Source: Mycobacterium sp. ACS4331 (GTDB taxonomy: Bacteria; Actinomycetota; Actinomycetes; Mycobacteriales; Mycobacteriaceae). Taken from it: a stretch of 64,000 bases of DNA. Positions 8,219 to 26,137 of the stretch are shown one piece after another (within the stretch, counting starts at the first letter, position 1; every line of letters starts with the position of its first letter). A program made the translations under genes and the position numbers. The stretch is from the NCBI RefSeq assembly GCF_001667265.1, contig NZ_LZHW01000043.1, positions 1 to 64,000 of the forward strand, given 5' to 3'. Below the pieces are notes generated by a model that saw only the letters and a program-made list of their open reading frames with translations, ran no database searches and was not told the origin of the DNA.

Positions 8219-9997
8219 ATGGCACATCTACTCGGCGCCGAAGGCCTGCACCTGCAGTACCCGAACAAGGTCGTCTTCGACTCCGTCTCACTGGGAATCG
8301 ACGACGGCGACCGGATCGGCATCGTCGGCCGCAACGGCGACGGCAAATCCAGCCTGATGGGCATGCTCACGGGTGCGGTGACCCCCGATGGGGGCCGTGT
8401 GACACGCCGTTCCGGGCTGCGTGTGGGCGCCTTGGCGCAGGCCGACATCCTCGGCGACGACGACACCGTCGGCCATGTCCTCGTCGGCGACACCCCCGAG
8501 CACGAGTGGGCCGGCAACCCCCGCGTGCGAGACGTCACCGCGGGCCTGGTCGCCGACATCGACTGGACCGCCACGGTCTCGACACTGTCGGGCGGGCAGC
8601 GCCGCCGGGTCCAGCTCGCCGCCCTGCTGATCGATGACTGGGACGTCATCGCGCTCGACGAACCGACCAACCACCTCGACGTCGAGGGCATCACGTGGCT
8701 GGCCGCCAACCTGCGGAACCGCTGGGCACGCAACACCGGCGGACTCCTGCTCGTCACGCACGATCGCTGGTTCCTCGACGAGGTCGCGACCACGACGTGG
8801 GAGGTGCACGACGGCATCGTCGAACCGTTCGACGGCGGCTACGCGGCGTATGTGCTGCAGCGCGTGGAACGAGACCGGATCGCCGCCGCCACCGAGGCCA
8901 AACGGCAGAACCTGATGCGCAAGGAACTCGCCTGGCTGCGCCGCGGGGCGCCCGCGCGCACCTCCAAACCCAAGTTCCGCATCGACGCCGCCAACGCGCT
9001 GATCTCCGATGTGCCGCCCCTGCGCAACAACGTCGAACTGGCCAAGCTCGCCACGGCACGGCTGGGCAAGGACGTCATCGACCTGCTCGACGTGTCGGTG
9101 TCATTCGACGGGCGCCCGATTCTGCGGGACGTGGAGTGGCGCATCGGGCCCGGTGAACGCACCGGCATCGTCGGCGCGAACGGCGCGGGCAAGTCCACCC
9201 TGCTTGGCCTGATCGCCGGAACCGTCACACCGGACTCCGGACGCGTCAAGCGGGGCAAGACGGTCCAGCTGGCGATGCTGGACCAGCAGGCGGGGATTCT
9301 CGCCGAGGTCGAGGGCGACCTGGTGCGCGAGGTGGTCGGGCGGCTGCAGACCAGCTACATGGTGGACGGGCGCGAGATGACACCCACCCAGCTGCTGGAG
9401 CGGCTGGGCTTTGCGCGCGACCAACTGTCGACCCGGGTGTCCGACCTCTCCGGCGGCCAGCGGCGCCGCCTGCAGCTGATGCTGACGCTGCTGTCCGAGC
9501 CGAACGTTCTGGTGCTCGACGAGCCCACCAACGACGTGGACACCGACATGCTGACCGCCACTGAAGACCTGCTGGACTCCTGGCCCGGGACGCTGATCGT
9601 CGTCTCGCACGACCGATACCTGCTCGAGCGCGTCACGGATCAGCAGTACGCGATCCTCGACGGTCGCCTGCGGCATCTGCCCGGCGGTGTCGACGAGTAC
9701 CTGACCCTTGCCGGACGGCGGCCCGAGACGCCGGCCGCACGCCCCGCACCTGTTGCCGCGCAGGGTCTTTCAGGAGCTCAGCAGCGCGCCGTCGAGAAGG
9801 AGATCACCTCGATCGACCGGTCGCTGGCCAAGCTGTCGGACCGTATCGCGGCCAAGCATCAGCAGTTGGCCGACCACGATCAGTCCGACCACGTCGGACT
9901 CGGCAGGCTCACCGCCGAACTTCGCGAACTCGAGGATCAGGTCACCGAGCTGGAGTCGCGGTGGATCGAGTTGTCCGAGCAGCTCGAGCAGGCGTAG
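8219..9997 (+). CDS. ABC-F family ATPase (Uup-like)
   Basis: Soluble twin-ATPase protein of the ABC-F group, which act on ribosomes instead of membranes. The 592 residues hold two ABC domains: Walker A GRNGDGKS (37-44) with LSGGQRRR and LDEPTNHLD, then a linker and a second Walker A GANGAGKS with LSGGQRRR and LDEPTNDVD. The second half of the linker is short. A C-terminal tail of about 90 residues (from about 505) is a predicted coiled coil rich in Glu/Leu, as in Uup. The N-terminal Walker A has Asp where Ala is usual. It is transcribed alone, and divergently from the fusion enzyme. Uup versus another ABC-F subtype is not certain. Confidence 0.88.
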   Translation: MAHLLGAEGLHLQYPNKVVFDSVSLGIDDGDRIGIVGRNGDGKSSLMGMLTGAVTPDGGRVTRRSGLRVGALAQADILGDDDTVGHVLVGDTPEHEWAGNPRVRDVTAGLVADIDWTATVSTLSGGQRRRVQLAALLIDDWDVIALDEPTNHLDVEGITWLAANLRNRWARNTGGLLLVTHDRWFLDEVATTTWEVHDGIVEPFDGGYAAYVLQRVERDRIAAATEAKRQNLMRKELAWLRRGAPARTSKPKFRIDAANALISDVPPLRNNVELAKLATARLGKDVIDLLDVSVSFDGRPILRDVEWRIGPGERTGIVGANGAGKSTLLGLIAGTVTPDSGRVKRGKTVQLAMLDQQAGILAEVEGDLVREVVGRLQTSYMVDGREMTPTQLLERLGFARDQLSTRVSDLSGGQRRRLQLMLTLLSEPNVLVLDEPTNDVDTDMLTATEDLLDSWPGTLIVVSHDRYLLERVTDQQYAILDGRLRHLPGGVDEYLTLAGRRPETPAARPAPVAAQGLSGAQQRAVEKEITSIDRSLAKLSDRIAAKHQQLADHDQSDHVGLGRLTAELRELEDQVTELESRWIELSEQLEQA

Positions 9998-10004
9998 GCG
10001 AGGG

Positions 10005-10877
10005 TCAGTCCAGCACTCGATCCAGGAACGCGATCTGCTCGGCGAGGACCACTGCCCGCAGTTCCTCGCGGTAGAAGTCGAAATGCGTGGCGTCGTAGCG
10101 CCTCAGCTGTCCATGCGGGGCGCGTTGCGCCAGCACGCTCACACTCTCCGGCGACGTCTCGACGTCGTCGGTGCCGACACACACCAGCAGCGGGCACGCC
10201 ACATGGGACGCGACGGTGTCCGGCCGGTAGCGCATCATGTCCAGCAGTGCCCGCGGTGCGGCTTCATTGCGCCAGGTCGGACTCGCCATACCGGCGATCA
10301 CGTCCTGGGCGTCGGCGCCGGTCATGACCGCCAACTCCCCCGTCGCACCCACCAGGGGGATGCGGTGCGGCGGAAGGTGCAGGCGGCCGCGAAGCCAGTC
10401 GTCACCGAGGACCGCCAGCATTCGCAGTGTCCCGAGGACCGACCGGCCTTCGACGCGACGCGGGAAGCCGTTGAACGGCACCTGGGCGATGACGGCGACG
10501 ATCCCGGGGTCCTGCGCGGCCGTGAAGATCACGTGTGCACCACCAAGTGAGGTGCCCCACAGGATGATTGACGCCGGATCGACGTCGTCGAGCTCGCGGG
10601 CGAAGGCCACCGCCGCGGCGATGTCGGCTCGTTGTGCACCGAGGTCGACGACCTGCCGGGGTGTGCCGTCGCTGAGGCCGAAACTGCGGTAGTCGAACGT
10701 CAGCGCGTGATAGCCGGCCGCCGCGAAGGCCTGCGCCGCGGCGGCCAGCGCCGGGGTGTCCTGCGTCCCACCGAATCCGGGGCACAGCACCACGCAGGGG
10801 CCGGGCCGGTTCGCGGCGCGGTGCAGATGGCCGACGCAGCGCACGCCGCCCGAATCGAAGGTGACCGCCTCGGCCAT
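10005..10877 (-). CDS. Alpha/beta hydrolase
   Basis: Cytoplasmic 290-residue hydrolase of the serine alpha/beta superfamily, substrate unknown. The oxyanion strand PCVVLCPGFGGTQDT is at about 27-41, the nucleophile elbow is GTSLGG with Ser110, an acid is likely in VGTDD near 245, and the histidine is in THFDF near 270. It most resembles the X-Pro dipeptidyl-peptidase/dienelactone hydrolase-like group. There is no signal peptide. It ends eight bases from the convergent ABC-F gene and lies ten bases downstream of the HNH gene. Confidence 0.85.
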   Translation of the reverse strand: MAEAVTFDSGGVRCVGHLHRAANRPGPCVVLCPGFGGTQDTPALAAAAQAFAAAGYHALTFDYRSFGLSDGTPRQVVDLGAQRADIAAAVAFARELDDVDPASIILWGTSLGGAHVIFTAAQDPGIVAVIAQVPFNGFPRRVEGRSVLGTLRMLAVLGDDWLRGRLHLPPHRIPLVGATGELAVMTGADAQDVIAGMASPTWRNEAAPRALLDMMRYRPDTVASHVACPLLVCVGTDDVETSPESVSVLAQRAPHGQLRRYDATHFDFYREELRAVVLAEQIAFLDRVLD

Positions 10878-10883
10878 ACGGCC

Positions 10884-10889
10884 ACGCTA
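10884..10889 (-). promoter_or_regulatory. -10 box of a leaderless promoter for the hydrolase gene
   Basis: On the minus strand TAGCGT is followed after six bases by the ATG at 10877, so the mRNA would start at the initiation codon. It lies in the short gap after the HNH gene and would let the hydrolase be transcribed separately. Confidence 0.45.
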
Positions 10890-11243
10890 CGCGTCGTCGC
10901 ACTCCGCGGCGGACACCGTCCGCAGAATCACGGCCTGGCGCACCAGGAATCCCCGCTCGTCGAGCTTCTTCCGGCGCAGCCAGCCCGTCACCTCGGAGTT
11001 GCACTTGCTGGCGTTGCAGGAGCCGCACGCGGGCACGACGTTGTCGAGGGTGTAGCGCCCGCCCCGGGAGATCGCCAGCATGCAGTCCTTCTGCAGGTCC
11101 GCGTCGGCGGCGCCGCAGTAGGCGCAGCCGCCCCACGCCTGCTTCAGCGCGGACCACTGCTGCGGTGTCAGGTCGTGTTCGACCTTGGCCATGCGGCGTT
11201 TTCGGCGTCGGGCGTAGACCGCGGCCCGACTGCGGGGAGGCAT
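10887..11243 (-). CDS. HNH endonuclease-like protein
   Basis: A 118-residue protein with a C-terminal HNH/zinc-ribbon fold. Two knuckles are present, C40-x2-C43 and C73-x2-C76, and the segment YTLDNVVPACGSCNASK is typical of HNH nucleases. The first catalytic histidine, normally in a DH pair, is replaced: the sequence at 53-54 is DC. Either another residue serves, or this is a nucleic-acid-binding relative without nuclease activity. The N-terminus is very basic (RRRKRRMAK). It does not lie beside a methylase or phage gene, so it is not an obvious restriction system. Confidence 0.8.
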   Translation of the reverse strand: MPPRSRAAVYARRRKRRMAKVEHDLTPQQWSALKQAWGGCAYCGAADADLQKDCMLAISRGGRYTLDNVVPACGSCNASKCNSEVTGWLRRKKLDERGFLVRQAVILRTVSAAECDDA

Positions 11244-11250
11244 GCGGAGA

Positions 11251-11256
11251 AGCCTA
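11251..11256 (-). promoter_or_regulatory. -10 box of a leaderless promoter for the HNH gene
   Basis: TAGGCT on the minus strand ends seven bases before the ATG at 11243. It sits between the argH stop and the HNH start, separating HNH expression from the arginine operon. Confidence 0.45.
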
Positions 11257-11279
11257 AGGCCGAAACGTCGGTGTCCGGG

Positions 11280-12692
<1,413 letters not shown>

Positions 12693-12747
12693 TCATTGCT
12701 CCTCTTGCGCCGAGATCGACGTTTTGGCTGTTTCTACTCGCACTTCT

Positions 12748-12771
12748 GCGCCCAAACGTTCGTTTGGGCGC
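12748..12771 (-). terminator. Perfect hairpin directly after argG
   Basis: An exact inverted repeat with 11-base arms and a two-base loop begins at the base after the argG stop codon. There is no T-run after it on either strand. It could be a mycobacterial hairpin-only terminator, a 3'-end stabiliser that lowers argH relative to argG, or part of a dispersed intergenic repeat. The following bases (12747-12705) belong to the same non-coding spacer before the argH ribosome site. Confidence 0.5.
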
Positions 12772-13971
12772 CTACAGGCCCAGGTCGCGCTTGGCCGAGA
12801 TCTTGCTGCTCAACCCGTGCACATGCACGAAGCCCTTGGCCGACGACTGGTCGAAGGAGTCACCCTCGTCATAGGTGGCCAGGTTGAAGTCGTACAGCGA
12901 AGTCGGGCTGCGACGGCCGTTGACGGCGATGTGGCCGCCGTGCAGCACCAGCCGGATCTCGCCGGTCACGTGCTCCTGCGTGTGCGCGACGAAGCTCTCC
13001 AGCGCCCGCTTGAGCGGAGAGAACCACAGGCCGTCGTAGACCAGCTCGCCCCACTTCTGGTCGGTGTTGCGCTTGAAGCGGCCCAGCTCGCGCTCCAGGG
13101 TGACGTGCTCGAGTTCGGTGTGCGCGGTGATGAGCACCATCGCGCCGGGCGCCTCGTAGATCTCGCGGCTCTTGATGCCGACCAGGCGATCCTCGACGAC
13201 GTCGAGGCGGCCGACCCCCTGCGCGCCGGCGCGCCGGTTGAGCTCGACGATGGCCTCGAGCACCGTGACGGGACGCCCGTCGATCGAGACCGGCACACCC
13301 TTCTCGAAGCCCACGATCACCTCGTCGGGGGTGCTCCAGTTGATCGTCGGGTCCTCGGTGTAGTCGTAGACGTCCTTGGTGGGCGCGTTCCACAGGTGCT
13401 CGAGGAAGCCGGTCTCGACGGCGCGGCCCCACACGTTCTGATCGATCGAGAACGGCGAGCGCTTGGTGACGTTGATCGGGATCGCGTTCTCCTCGGCGAA
13501 CGCGATGGCCTTCTCCCGGGTCCAGGCGTAGTCGCGGACCGGGGCCAGCACCTCCAGATCGGGTGCCAGCGAGGCGAAGCCGACCTCGAAGCGCACCTGA
13601 TCGTTGCCCTTGCCGGTGCAGCCGTGCGCGACGATGCCGCCGTTGTGCTCGCGGGCCGCGGCGACCAGATGCTTGACGATCAGCGGGCGGCTGATCGCCG
13701 ACACCAGCGGGTAACGGTCCATGTAGAGGGCGTTGGACTGGATGGTCGGCAGGCAGTACTCGTTGGCGAACTCGTCGCGCGCATCGACCACCACGGCCTC
13801 GACCGCACCGCAGTCCAGCGCACGCTGACGCACGACCTCCATGTCCTCACCGCCCTGGCCGAGGTCAATGGCCACAGCCACCACTTCGCGGCCGGTCTCC
13901 TTGCCGATCCAGCTGATCGCCACGGACGTGTCCAGACCGCCGGAATACGCGAGGATGACACGCTCGGACAT
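12772..13971 (-). CDS. argG: Argininosuccinate synthase
   Basis: Condenses citrulline and aspartate with ATP to argininosuccinate. The 399 residues match the type I family. The PP-loop AYSGGLDTS lies at residues 8-16, the ATP/aspartate region [14 protein letters not shown] near 115-128, and the [12 protein letters not shown] and YDPTINWS-like stretches follow. The ATG is preceded by a strong AAAGGAGA ribosome site. It lies 27 bases after argR, so it is part of the operon; the strong ribosome site suggests independent translation initiation after the tightly overlapped upstream genes. Confidence 0.97.
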   Translation of the reverse strand: MSERVILAYSGGLDTSVAISWIGKETGREVVAVAIDLGQGGEDMEVVRQRALDCGAVEAVVVDARDEFANEYCLPTIQSNALYMDRYPLVSAISRPLIVKHLVAAAREHNGGIVAHGCTGKGNDQVRFEVGFASLAPDLEVLAPVRDYAWTREKAIAFAEENAIPINVTKRSPFSIDQNVWGRAVETGFLEHLWNAPTKDVYDYTEDPTINWSTPDEVIVGFEKGVPVSIDGRPVTVLEAIVELNRRAGAQGVGRLDVVEDRLVGIKSREIYEAPGAMVLITAHTELEHVTLERELGRFKRNTDQKWGELVYDGLWFSPLKRALESFVAHTQEHVTGEIRLVLHGGHIAVNGRRSPTSLYDFNLATYDEGDSFDQSSAKGFVHVHGLSSKISAKRDLGL

Positions 13972-13998
13972 GGGTTGATCTCCTTTATTTCTACGGTT

Positions 13999-19774
<5,776 letters not shown>

Positions 19775-19792
19775 CTAAATCTTTTCACCCGT

Positions 19793-19808
19793 ATGCATAA
19801 ATATGCAA
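19793..19808. promoter_or_regulatory. ARG box (ArgR operator) of the arginine operon
   Basis: The 16 bases read ATGCATAAATATGCAA, with TGCATA and TATGCA arms around a two-base centre. This matches the mycobacterial ArgR operator pattern TTGCAT-N4-ATGCAA as I recall it. It lies 22 bases before argC in the short spacer to pheT, where the promoter must be, so bound ArgR would block transcription of all eight arg genes. No second box is evident nearby; the promoter hexamers themselves are unclear. Confidence 0.8.
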
Positions 19809-19885
19809 ATTCATTTCCGGGGCAGCGGCCGCCTCACGCCCCGCGCCTCCGCCGAACTTCACTCTTCTCGGTGGGAAGGGCTGAT

Positions 19886-22383
19886 TCAGCGCCGCTGCTC
19901 GGCGCCGAGCAGTTCGCCGACCCGGGCCACGGCCGCATCGCGCGACGCGCTGGCCTCATCCTCGGTGAGGGTGCGATCACTGGCCCGGAAGCGCAGCGCC
20001 AGGGTCAGTGATTTGCGTCCCTCACCGATCTGCGGTCCGGTGTAGACGTCGAACAGGCTCACGTCCTCCAGCAGGTCACCGGCGCCCTCTCGAACCGCGT
20101 CGATGACCGCGGCCGCGGGCACGTCCGCGTCGACCACGAGGCTGACGTCCTGGAACACCGCCGGGAACGGCGACACCCGCGGCGCGGGCAGAACCTCGCG
20201 CAGGTCGATCGCGTCGAGGTCGAGTTCCATGGCGCACGTGCCCTTGGGCAGGCCCGAACGTTCGATGACGGCCGGATGCAGCTGACCCGCAAAACCCACC
20301 GAGACCTCGCCGACGAACACCTCCGCGCATCGGCCCGGATGCCACGGCAGCCGCTGTGCGGGCCGGAAGCTGACCTCCACCCCGCTGGCGCGGGCCACGG
20401 TGCGCACGGCCTCGAAGGCGTCGGCGGCCTCGACCGGCCGTCCCGGTCCCCACGGGCCGCGCGGCTCGCGCAGGCCGGTCAGCACCGCACCGACATGCTG
20501 GGGCTGTTTGGGCAGGGAAGCGTCGAGCGCCGCGATCTCCTCGTCGGTCGGGCGCCGGTCGGTCGGGATCAACTCGACGGCCCGGGTCTTCGACGTCGGC
20601 TCGACGACCTGCGCGATCGCGAACAGCGCGACGTCGACCGTGCCGCGGGCCACGTTGCGGCCCAGCGCCTCGAGGAGGCCGGGCAGCAGCGTGGTCGCCA
20701 GGTGCGGGCGGTCGGACTCCAGCGGGTTGAGCACCGAGGCGGTGTTACGCCGCGGGTCGTCGGCGGGCAGGCCCCAGGTGTCGAACACACCGGCCGGCAG
20801 GAACGGGGTCGGCAGAATCTCGACGAACCCCGACAGCGCCAGCGACTTGCCGACAGCGCGGCGGCGCTGCTGCGCCGCGGTGAGCCCGCGACCGGCGGGC
20901 GCCTGCGGCAGCACCGACGGGATGACGTCGAGACCCTCGAGCCGCAGCACCTCCTCGACGAGGTCGGCGGTCTGGACCAGGTCGGGCCGCCAGCTCGGCG
21001 GCGTGACGATCAGGATGGCCGGGTCGGCGTCGTCCTCGACGACGTCGGCGCCGATCTGCGTCAACCGCTTGAACGCCGCACCCTCGTGGTACTGCACGCC
21101 GGCGATCTGATCGGGCAGATCGAAGCGCATCCGCACCGGCGGCTGCGACCAGTCCTCGCGCGGCGGGTCCCCGCGCCAGTCCGTCAGCACCGGTTCGACG
21201 GTGCCGCCGGCGATGTCGGCGAGCAGCGCGGCGCAGCGATCCAGTGCGGCCACCGAGATGGCCGGATCGACCGACCGCTCATAGCGGCGTCCGGCCTCGC
21301 TGACCAGGTGCAGACGGCGCTGCGTGCGCGACACCGCGGCGGGATCCCAGATCGCGGCCTCGAGAAGCACGTCCGTGGAGTCGTCGTTGATCTCGGTGCT
21401 GCCCGCGCCCATCACGCCACCGATCGCGGCGGTGTTGACATCGTCGACGATCAGCACGTCGGCCGGATCGAGCTTGCGCTCGATGTCGTCGAGGGTCACG
21501 ACGGTCTCCCCCGGCTTCGCGAACCGCACGGCGAAACCGCCGTTGATCCGGCTGCGGTCGTGCGCATGCATGGGGTGGCCCAGTTCGAGCATCACGTAGT
21601 TGGTCACGTCGACCGCGGGCGAGATGGGCCGGATGCCGGACAACATGAGCCGTCGGCGCAGCCACCACGGCGACGCGGCGTGCTGGTCGATGCCCGTGAC
21701 CGGACGCAGCGCGAACCGGCTGACTCCGGTTGCGGGATCGACCGTCAACGGCCAGGCCTCACCCTCGGCGGGCAGCGCCGGCACGACCTCGGCCGGGTCG
21801 ACGAACGGAAGGTCGTAGGCGCAGGCGATCTCGCGCGCGACACCCCGCACCGAGAGGCCGTAGCCGCGGTCGGGAGTGATCGCGAGGTCGAACACCACGT
21901 CGTCGAGGCCCAGGACCTCATGGGCGTCCGCGCCGGGTTCGGCGGTGCCCTCGGGCAGCACCAGGATGCCCGAGTGATCACTGCCCAGGCCCAACTCGGC
22001 GGCCGAGCAGATCATGCCGTCGGACGTGCGACCGTAGGTCTTTCGCGTCGCGATCGTGAAGTCACCGGGCAGTGTGGTGCCGGGCAGTGCCGCGACGATC
22101 AAATCGCCGACGACGAAGTTGGTTGCACCGCAGACGATGTCGCGAGGCTCGGCCTCACCGACGTCGACCCTGCAGGCCCGGATGGGCTTCTTGAACTCGG
22201 TGAGCTCCTCGATGTCGACGACCCGGCCGATCGTCAGTGGCCCGCTCACCGGGCCCAGGGTGATGACACCCTCGACCTCGTGACCGACCCGGATGAGCGC
22301 CTGTTCGAGGTCGGCGGGTTCGACGTCCCAGTCCGGGGCGCCCGCGCGCACGACCTCACGCAGCCAGCTGTAGGGAAGCTTCA

Positions 22384-22384
<1 letters not shown>
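19886..22384 (-). CDS. pheT: Phenylalanyl-tRNA synthetase beta subunit
   Basis: Large subunit of the heterotetrameric PheRS. The 832 residues include the N-terminal EMAP/tRNA-binding-like domain (about 40-155, with [26 protein letters not shown] sequence), B3/B4 editing domain, B5 domain and a C-terminal anticodon-binding FDX-ACB domain (about 735-832, [13 protein letters not shown]). The ATG at 22384 shares one base with the pheS stop (TGATG), so the subunits are coupled. It ends 114 bases before argC. Confidence 0.96.
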
Positions 22385-23483
<1,099 letters not shown>

Positions 23484-23498
23484 GGTGACCGGCATTGA

Positions 23499-23504
23499 TA
23501 CCCT
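23499..23504 (+). promoter_or_regulatory. -10 box of a leaderless promoter for the FMN protein
   Basis: TACCCT ends six bases before the GTG at 23511, so the transcript would begin at the start codon. No ribosome site is present. Confidence 0.5.
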
Positions 23505-23510
23505 CGCGCC

Positions 23511-25094
23511 GTGGTACGCGCATCGATCGTTGCCGCAGTCGGGGCGACAGCGGTCATGCTGGGCCTGCTCGGTCTCACCGTCAACGCCGGGTGGTGGCTG
23601 CTGGCCGTACCGGTCGCCCTGCTCGCGGGCCTGGGAACCTGGGATCTGCTGCAGACCCGGCACGCGATCCTGCGGGCCTACCCGATTCTGGGGCATGTCA
23701 GATTCCTGATGGAGCTCATCCGCCCGGAGATTCAGCAGTACTTCATCGAGTCCAGCACCGACGGCAGACCGTTCGACCGTGAGATCCGCGACATGGTCTA
23801 CGAGCGCGCCAAGGGCACCAAGAGCGACGAACCGTTCGGCACCGAACGCGACGTCAACGCGCTGGGTCACGAGTTCCTGCGGCACTCGCTGCGGGCCAGA
23901 TTCGCCTCCGACGTCGCGCCACGGGTGCGCCTCGGGGGCCCCGACTGCACCCAGCCCTACGACATCGCGCTGCTCAACGTCTCCGCGATGAGCTTCGGGG
24001 CGTTGTCTTCGAACGCGATCCTTGCCCTCAACGGCGGCGCGGCCCGCGGTGGGTTCGCGCACGACACCGGCGAGGGCGGTATCAGCCCGTATCACCTGGC
24101 CCCCGGCGGCGACCTGATCTGGGAGATCGGCTCGGGCTACTTCGGCTGCCGCGACGCCGCGGGCGGGTTCGACCCCGCCGCGTTCGCCGAGAAGGCCGCG
24201 CTCGACGCGGTCAAGGCCGTGTCGATCAAGCTTTCGCAGGGCGCCAAACCGGGGTTGGGGGGCGTACTGCCCGGCCCCAAGGTCAGCGCCGAGATCGCCG
24301 CGACCCGCGGTGTCCCTCCGGGCCGGACGGTGGTGTCACCGCCGGCGCACAGTGCGTTCTCCACGCCGCTGGAACTCGTCGGCTTCATCGCGGCCCTGCG
24401 CCGACTGTCGGGCGGAAAGCCCGTCGGGTTCAAACTCTGCGTCGGTGCTCGCACGGAGTTCCTGTCGATCTGCAAGGCCATGCTGGCCACCGGGGTCACG
24501 CCGGACTTCATCATCGTCGACGGCTCCGAGGGCGGCACCGGTGCCGCGCCGCAGGAGTTCGAGGACTTCGTCGGGATGCCGCTGACCGAAGGCCTGATGC
24601 TGGTGCACAACGCCCTGGTCGGCGTGGGTCTGCGGGACCGGATCCGCATCGGGGCCTCCGGCAAGGTCGCCAGCGGCGTCGACATCGTCTCCCGAATCTG
24701 TCAGGGTGCCGACTTCACGCTGTCGGCGCGGGCGATGATGTTCGCGGTCGGCTGCATCCAAGCGCTCAAGTGCAACACCAATCACTGCCCCACGGGTGTG
24801 GCCACGCAGGACAGGGCGCGCGCCCGCGCGCTGCATGTCCCCGATAAGACGCTGCGCGTCACCAACTTCCAGCGCGCCACGGTCGCCAGCGCTGCGCAGA
24901 TCGTCGCCTCGATGGGCCTCGACGGCTTCCACGAACTCGACCCGTCGATGCTCAACCGGCGCATCGAAGGCCAGCGCACCCTCACCTACGCCGAAATCTA
25001 CGAGTGGCTGTTGCCGGGCGAACTGCTCGAGGACCCGGTGCCGGAGTCATGGCGCACGGACTGGATCGAGGCGAGCGCCGAGGAGTTCCGGTAG
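23511..25094 (+). CDS. Membrane-anchored FMN-binding glutamate synthase-like protein
   Basis: A 527-residue protein with the FMN-binding TIM-barrel of glutamate synthase (GltB-like, about 110-490) but no amidotransferase domain. Two hydrophobic segments at about 7-27 and 28-44 anchor it to the membrane. The barrel shows MSFGALSSNAI, HDTGEGGISPYH, IKLSQGAKPG, IIVDGSEGGTGAAP and GASGKVASGVD. The cluster CNTNHCPTGVATQD keeps two of the cysteines that bind the 3Fe-4S centre in GltB. The electron donor and substrate are unknown; it should not be called glutamate synthase. GTG start chosen from the leaderless promoter. Confidence 0.85.
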   Translation: MVRASIVAAVGATAVMLGLLGLTVNAGWWLLAVPVALLAGLGTWDLLQTRHAILRAYPILGHVRFLMELIRPEIQQYFIESSTDGRPFDREIRDMVYERAKGTKSDEPFGTERDVNALGHEFLRHSLRARFASDVAPRVRLGGPDCTQPYDIALLNVSAMSFGALSSNAILALNGGAARGGFAHDTGEGGISPYHLAPGGDLIWEIGSGYFGCRDAAGGFDPAAFAEKAALDAVKAVSIKLSQGAKPGLGGVLPGPKVSAEIAATRGVPPGRTVVSPPAHSAFSTPLELVGFIAALRRLSGGKPVGFKLCVGARTEFLSICKAMLATGVTPDFIIVDGSEGGTGAAPQEFEDFVGMPLTEGLMLVHNALVGVGLRDRIRIGASGKVASGVDIVSRICQGADFTLSARAMMFAVGCIQALKCNTNHCPTGVATQDRARARALHVPDKTLRVTNFQRATVASAAQIVASMGLDGFHELDPSMLNRRIEGQRTLTYAEIYEWLLPGELLEDPVPESWRTDWIEASAEEFR

Positions 25095-25103
25095 GCCGCG
25101 GCG

Positions 25104-25994
25104 TCAGTCGTCGGACTCGTCGTCGGGTGTGCTGTCGCGCCGGGACCGCAGCCGGTACATCGTCAGGTCGGCGGGGACGCCGCTGGCGGGCCGGCCGAAC
25201 ATCTGGCGCCGGACTCGCCGGGCCGTCACTCCCAGGTCACTGAGTTCGTCGTCGGTGATCAGCGCCAACGTTGCATCCGAGACGACCACACCGCCGCGGG
25301 TGGCTCGGTCCATCACCCGGGCCGCGATGTTGACGTCGACACCGAGCCAGTCCGAGCCGATCCGCTGCGGCCTCCCGGTGTGGATGCCGACCCGCATTCT
25401 CGGTGTGTAGCCCTGCACCTCAACGCCTTTGAGCGCATCGCGGGCGGCCAGTGCGGCACCGACGGCGACCGCGGGACGGGTGAACACCGCCATGATGCCG
25501 TCGCCCATGCGTTTGACGATGTGTCCGCCGCGTTCGAGCAGCGGCGGTTCGACGGTCGCGGCGACGCGGCGCAGCAGCAGCAGCGTCGCCTCATCCCCCT
25601 GCTCCAGCGACCACGCCGAGAACCCGACGAGATCGGTGAAGACGATGGTGACCTCGGAGTTGGCGGGTCGGCGGGACACCCGTTCGGTGAGCGCCTGCCA
25701 CATCTGGAGGCCCGCCAGGCCGACCTCGCGGGAGGCCGCGTCACGGTCTGGCAGCAGGCGGCCGGCGGTTCGGGCCGCAGCCCGGGGAGCTCCATCGCCG
25801 GCCACCGACAGCGGATCGCCGAACTCGGGGTCACCGGGAAGCATCCGGCGCGCACGCCGAACGAACGCGACCAGGTCGGGATTGCGGTTGGTCTGGCGAA
25901 TCCAGTTGACGGCCCTGCGCTGGGCGACCTCGGCAGCATCCGGGGGTGGCGCGGATCCCGATTCCTCGGCGTCGGAATGCGGGTTGGACTCCAC
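25104..25994 (-). CDS. Class III adenylate cyclase
   Basis: Soluble 296-residue nucleotide cyclase that likely makes cAMP. The catalytic domain spans about 112-260. Both metal aspartates are visible (FTDLVGF, Asp121; KRMGDG, Asp165), as is the purine-side lysine before MGDG and the DVNIAARV motif with the transition-state Asn and Arg. The first 110 residues are a helical extension without membrane spans. The gene lies near pheST, as does Rv1647 in M. tuberculosis, which is a known cyclase. The GTG at 25994 is set by a leaderless -10 box. It converges with the FMN protein gene. Confidence 0.9.
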   Translation of the reverse strand: MESNPHSDAEESGSAPPPDAAEVAQRRAVNWIRQTNRNPDLVAFVRRARRMLPGDPEFGDPLSVAGDGAPRAAARTAGRLLPDRDAASREVGLAGLQMWQALTERVSRRPANSEVTIVFTDLVGFSAWSLEQGDEATLLLLRRVAATVEPPLLERGGHIVKRMGDGIMAVFTRPAVAVGAALAARDALKGVEVQGYTPRMRVGIHTGRPQRIGSDWLGVDVNIAARVMDRATRGGVVVSDATLALITDDELSDLGVTARRVRRQMFGRPASGVPADLTMYRLRSRRDSTPDDESDD

Positions 25995-26000
25995 CGCGTC

Positions 26001-26006
26001 AGGTTA
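26001..26006 (-). promoter_or_regulatory. -10 box of a leaderless promoter for the cyclase gene
   Basis: TAACCT on the minus strand lies six bases before the GTG at 25994; the mRNA would begin with GUG. No ribosome site precedes the gene. Confidence 0.5.
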
Positions 26007-26137
26007 GGTGGTACCGCGGGCACCGGGCAACGACAGCGCACCCGCAGCACCGATTGATTTCACATTCCCGCTGGTCACGCGCGCGCGACAGGTGGATCGC
26101 CGGTGGGTAACGGTCCGACGCGCGAGAGCGGATTTTC

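Noticed and set aside
10887..11243. Restriction-modification system
   Set aside because: No DNA methylase or specificity gene accompanies the HNH protein.
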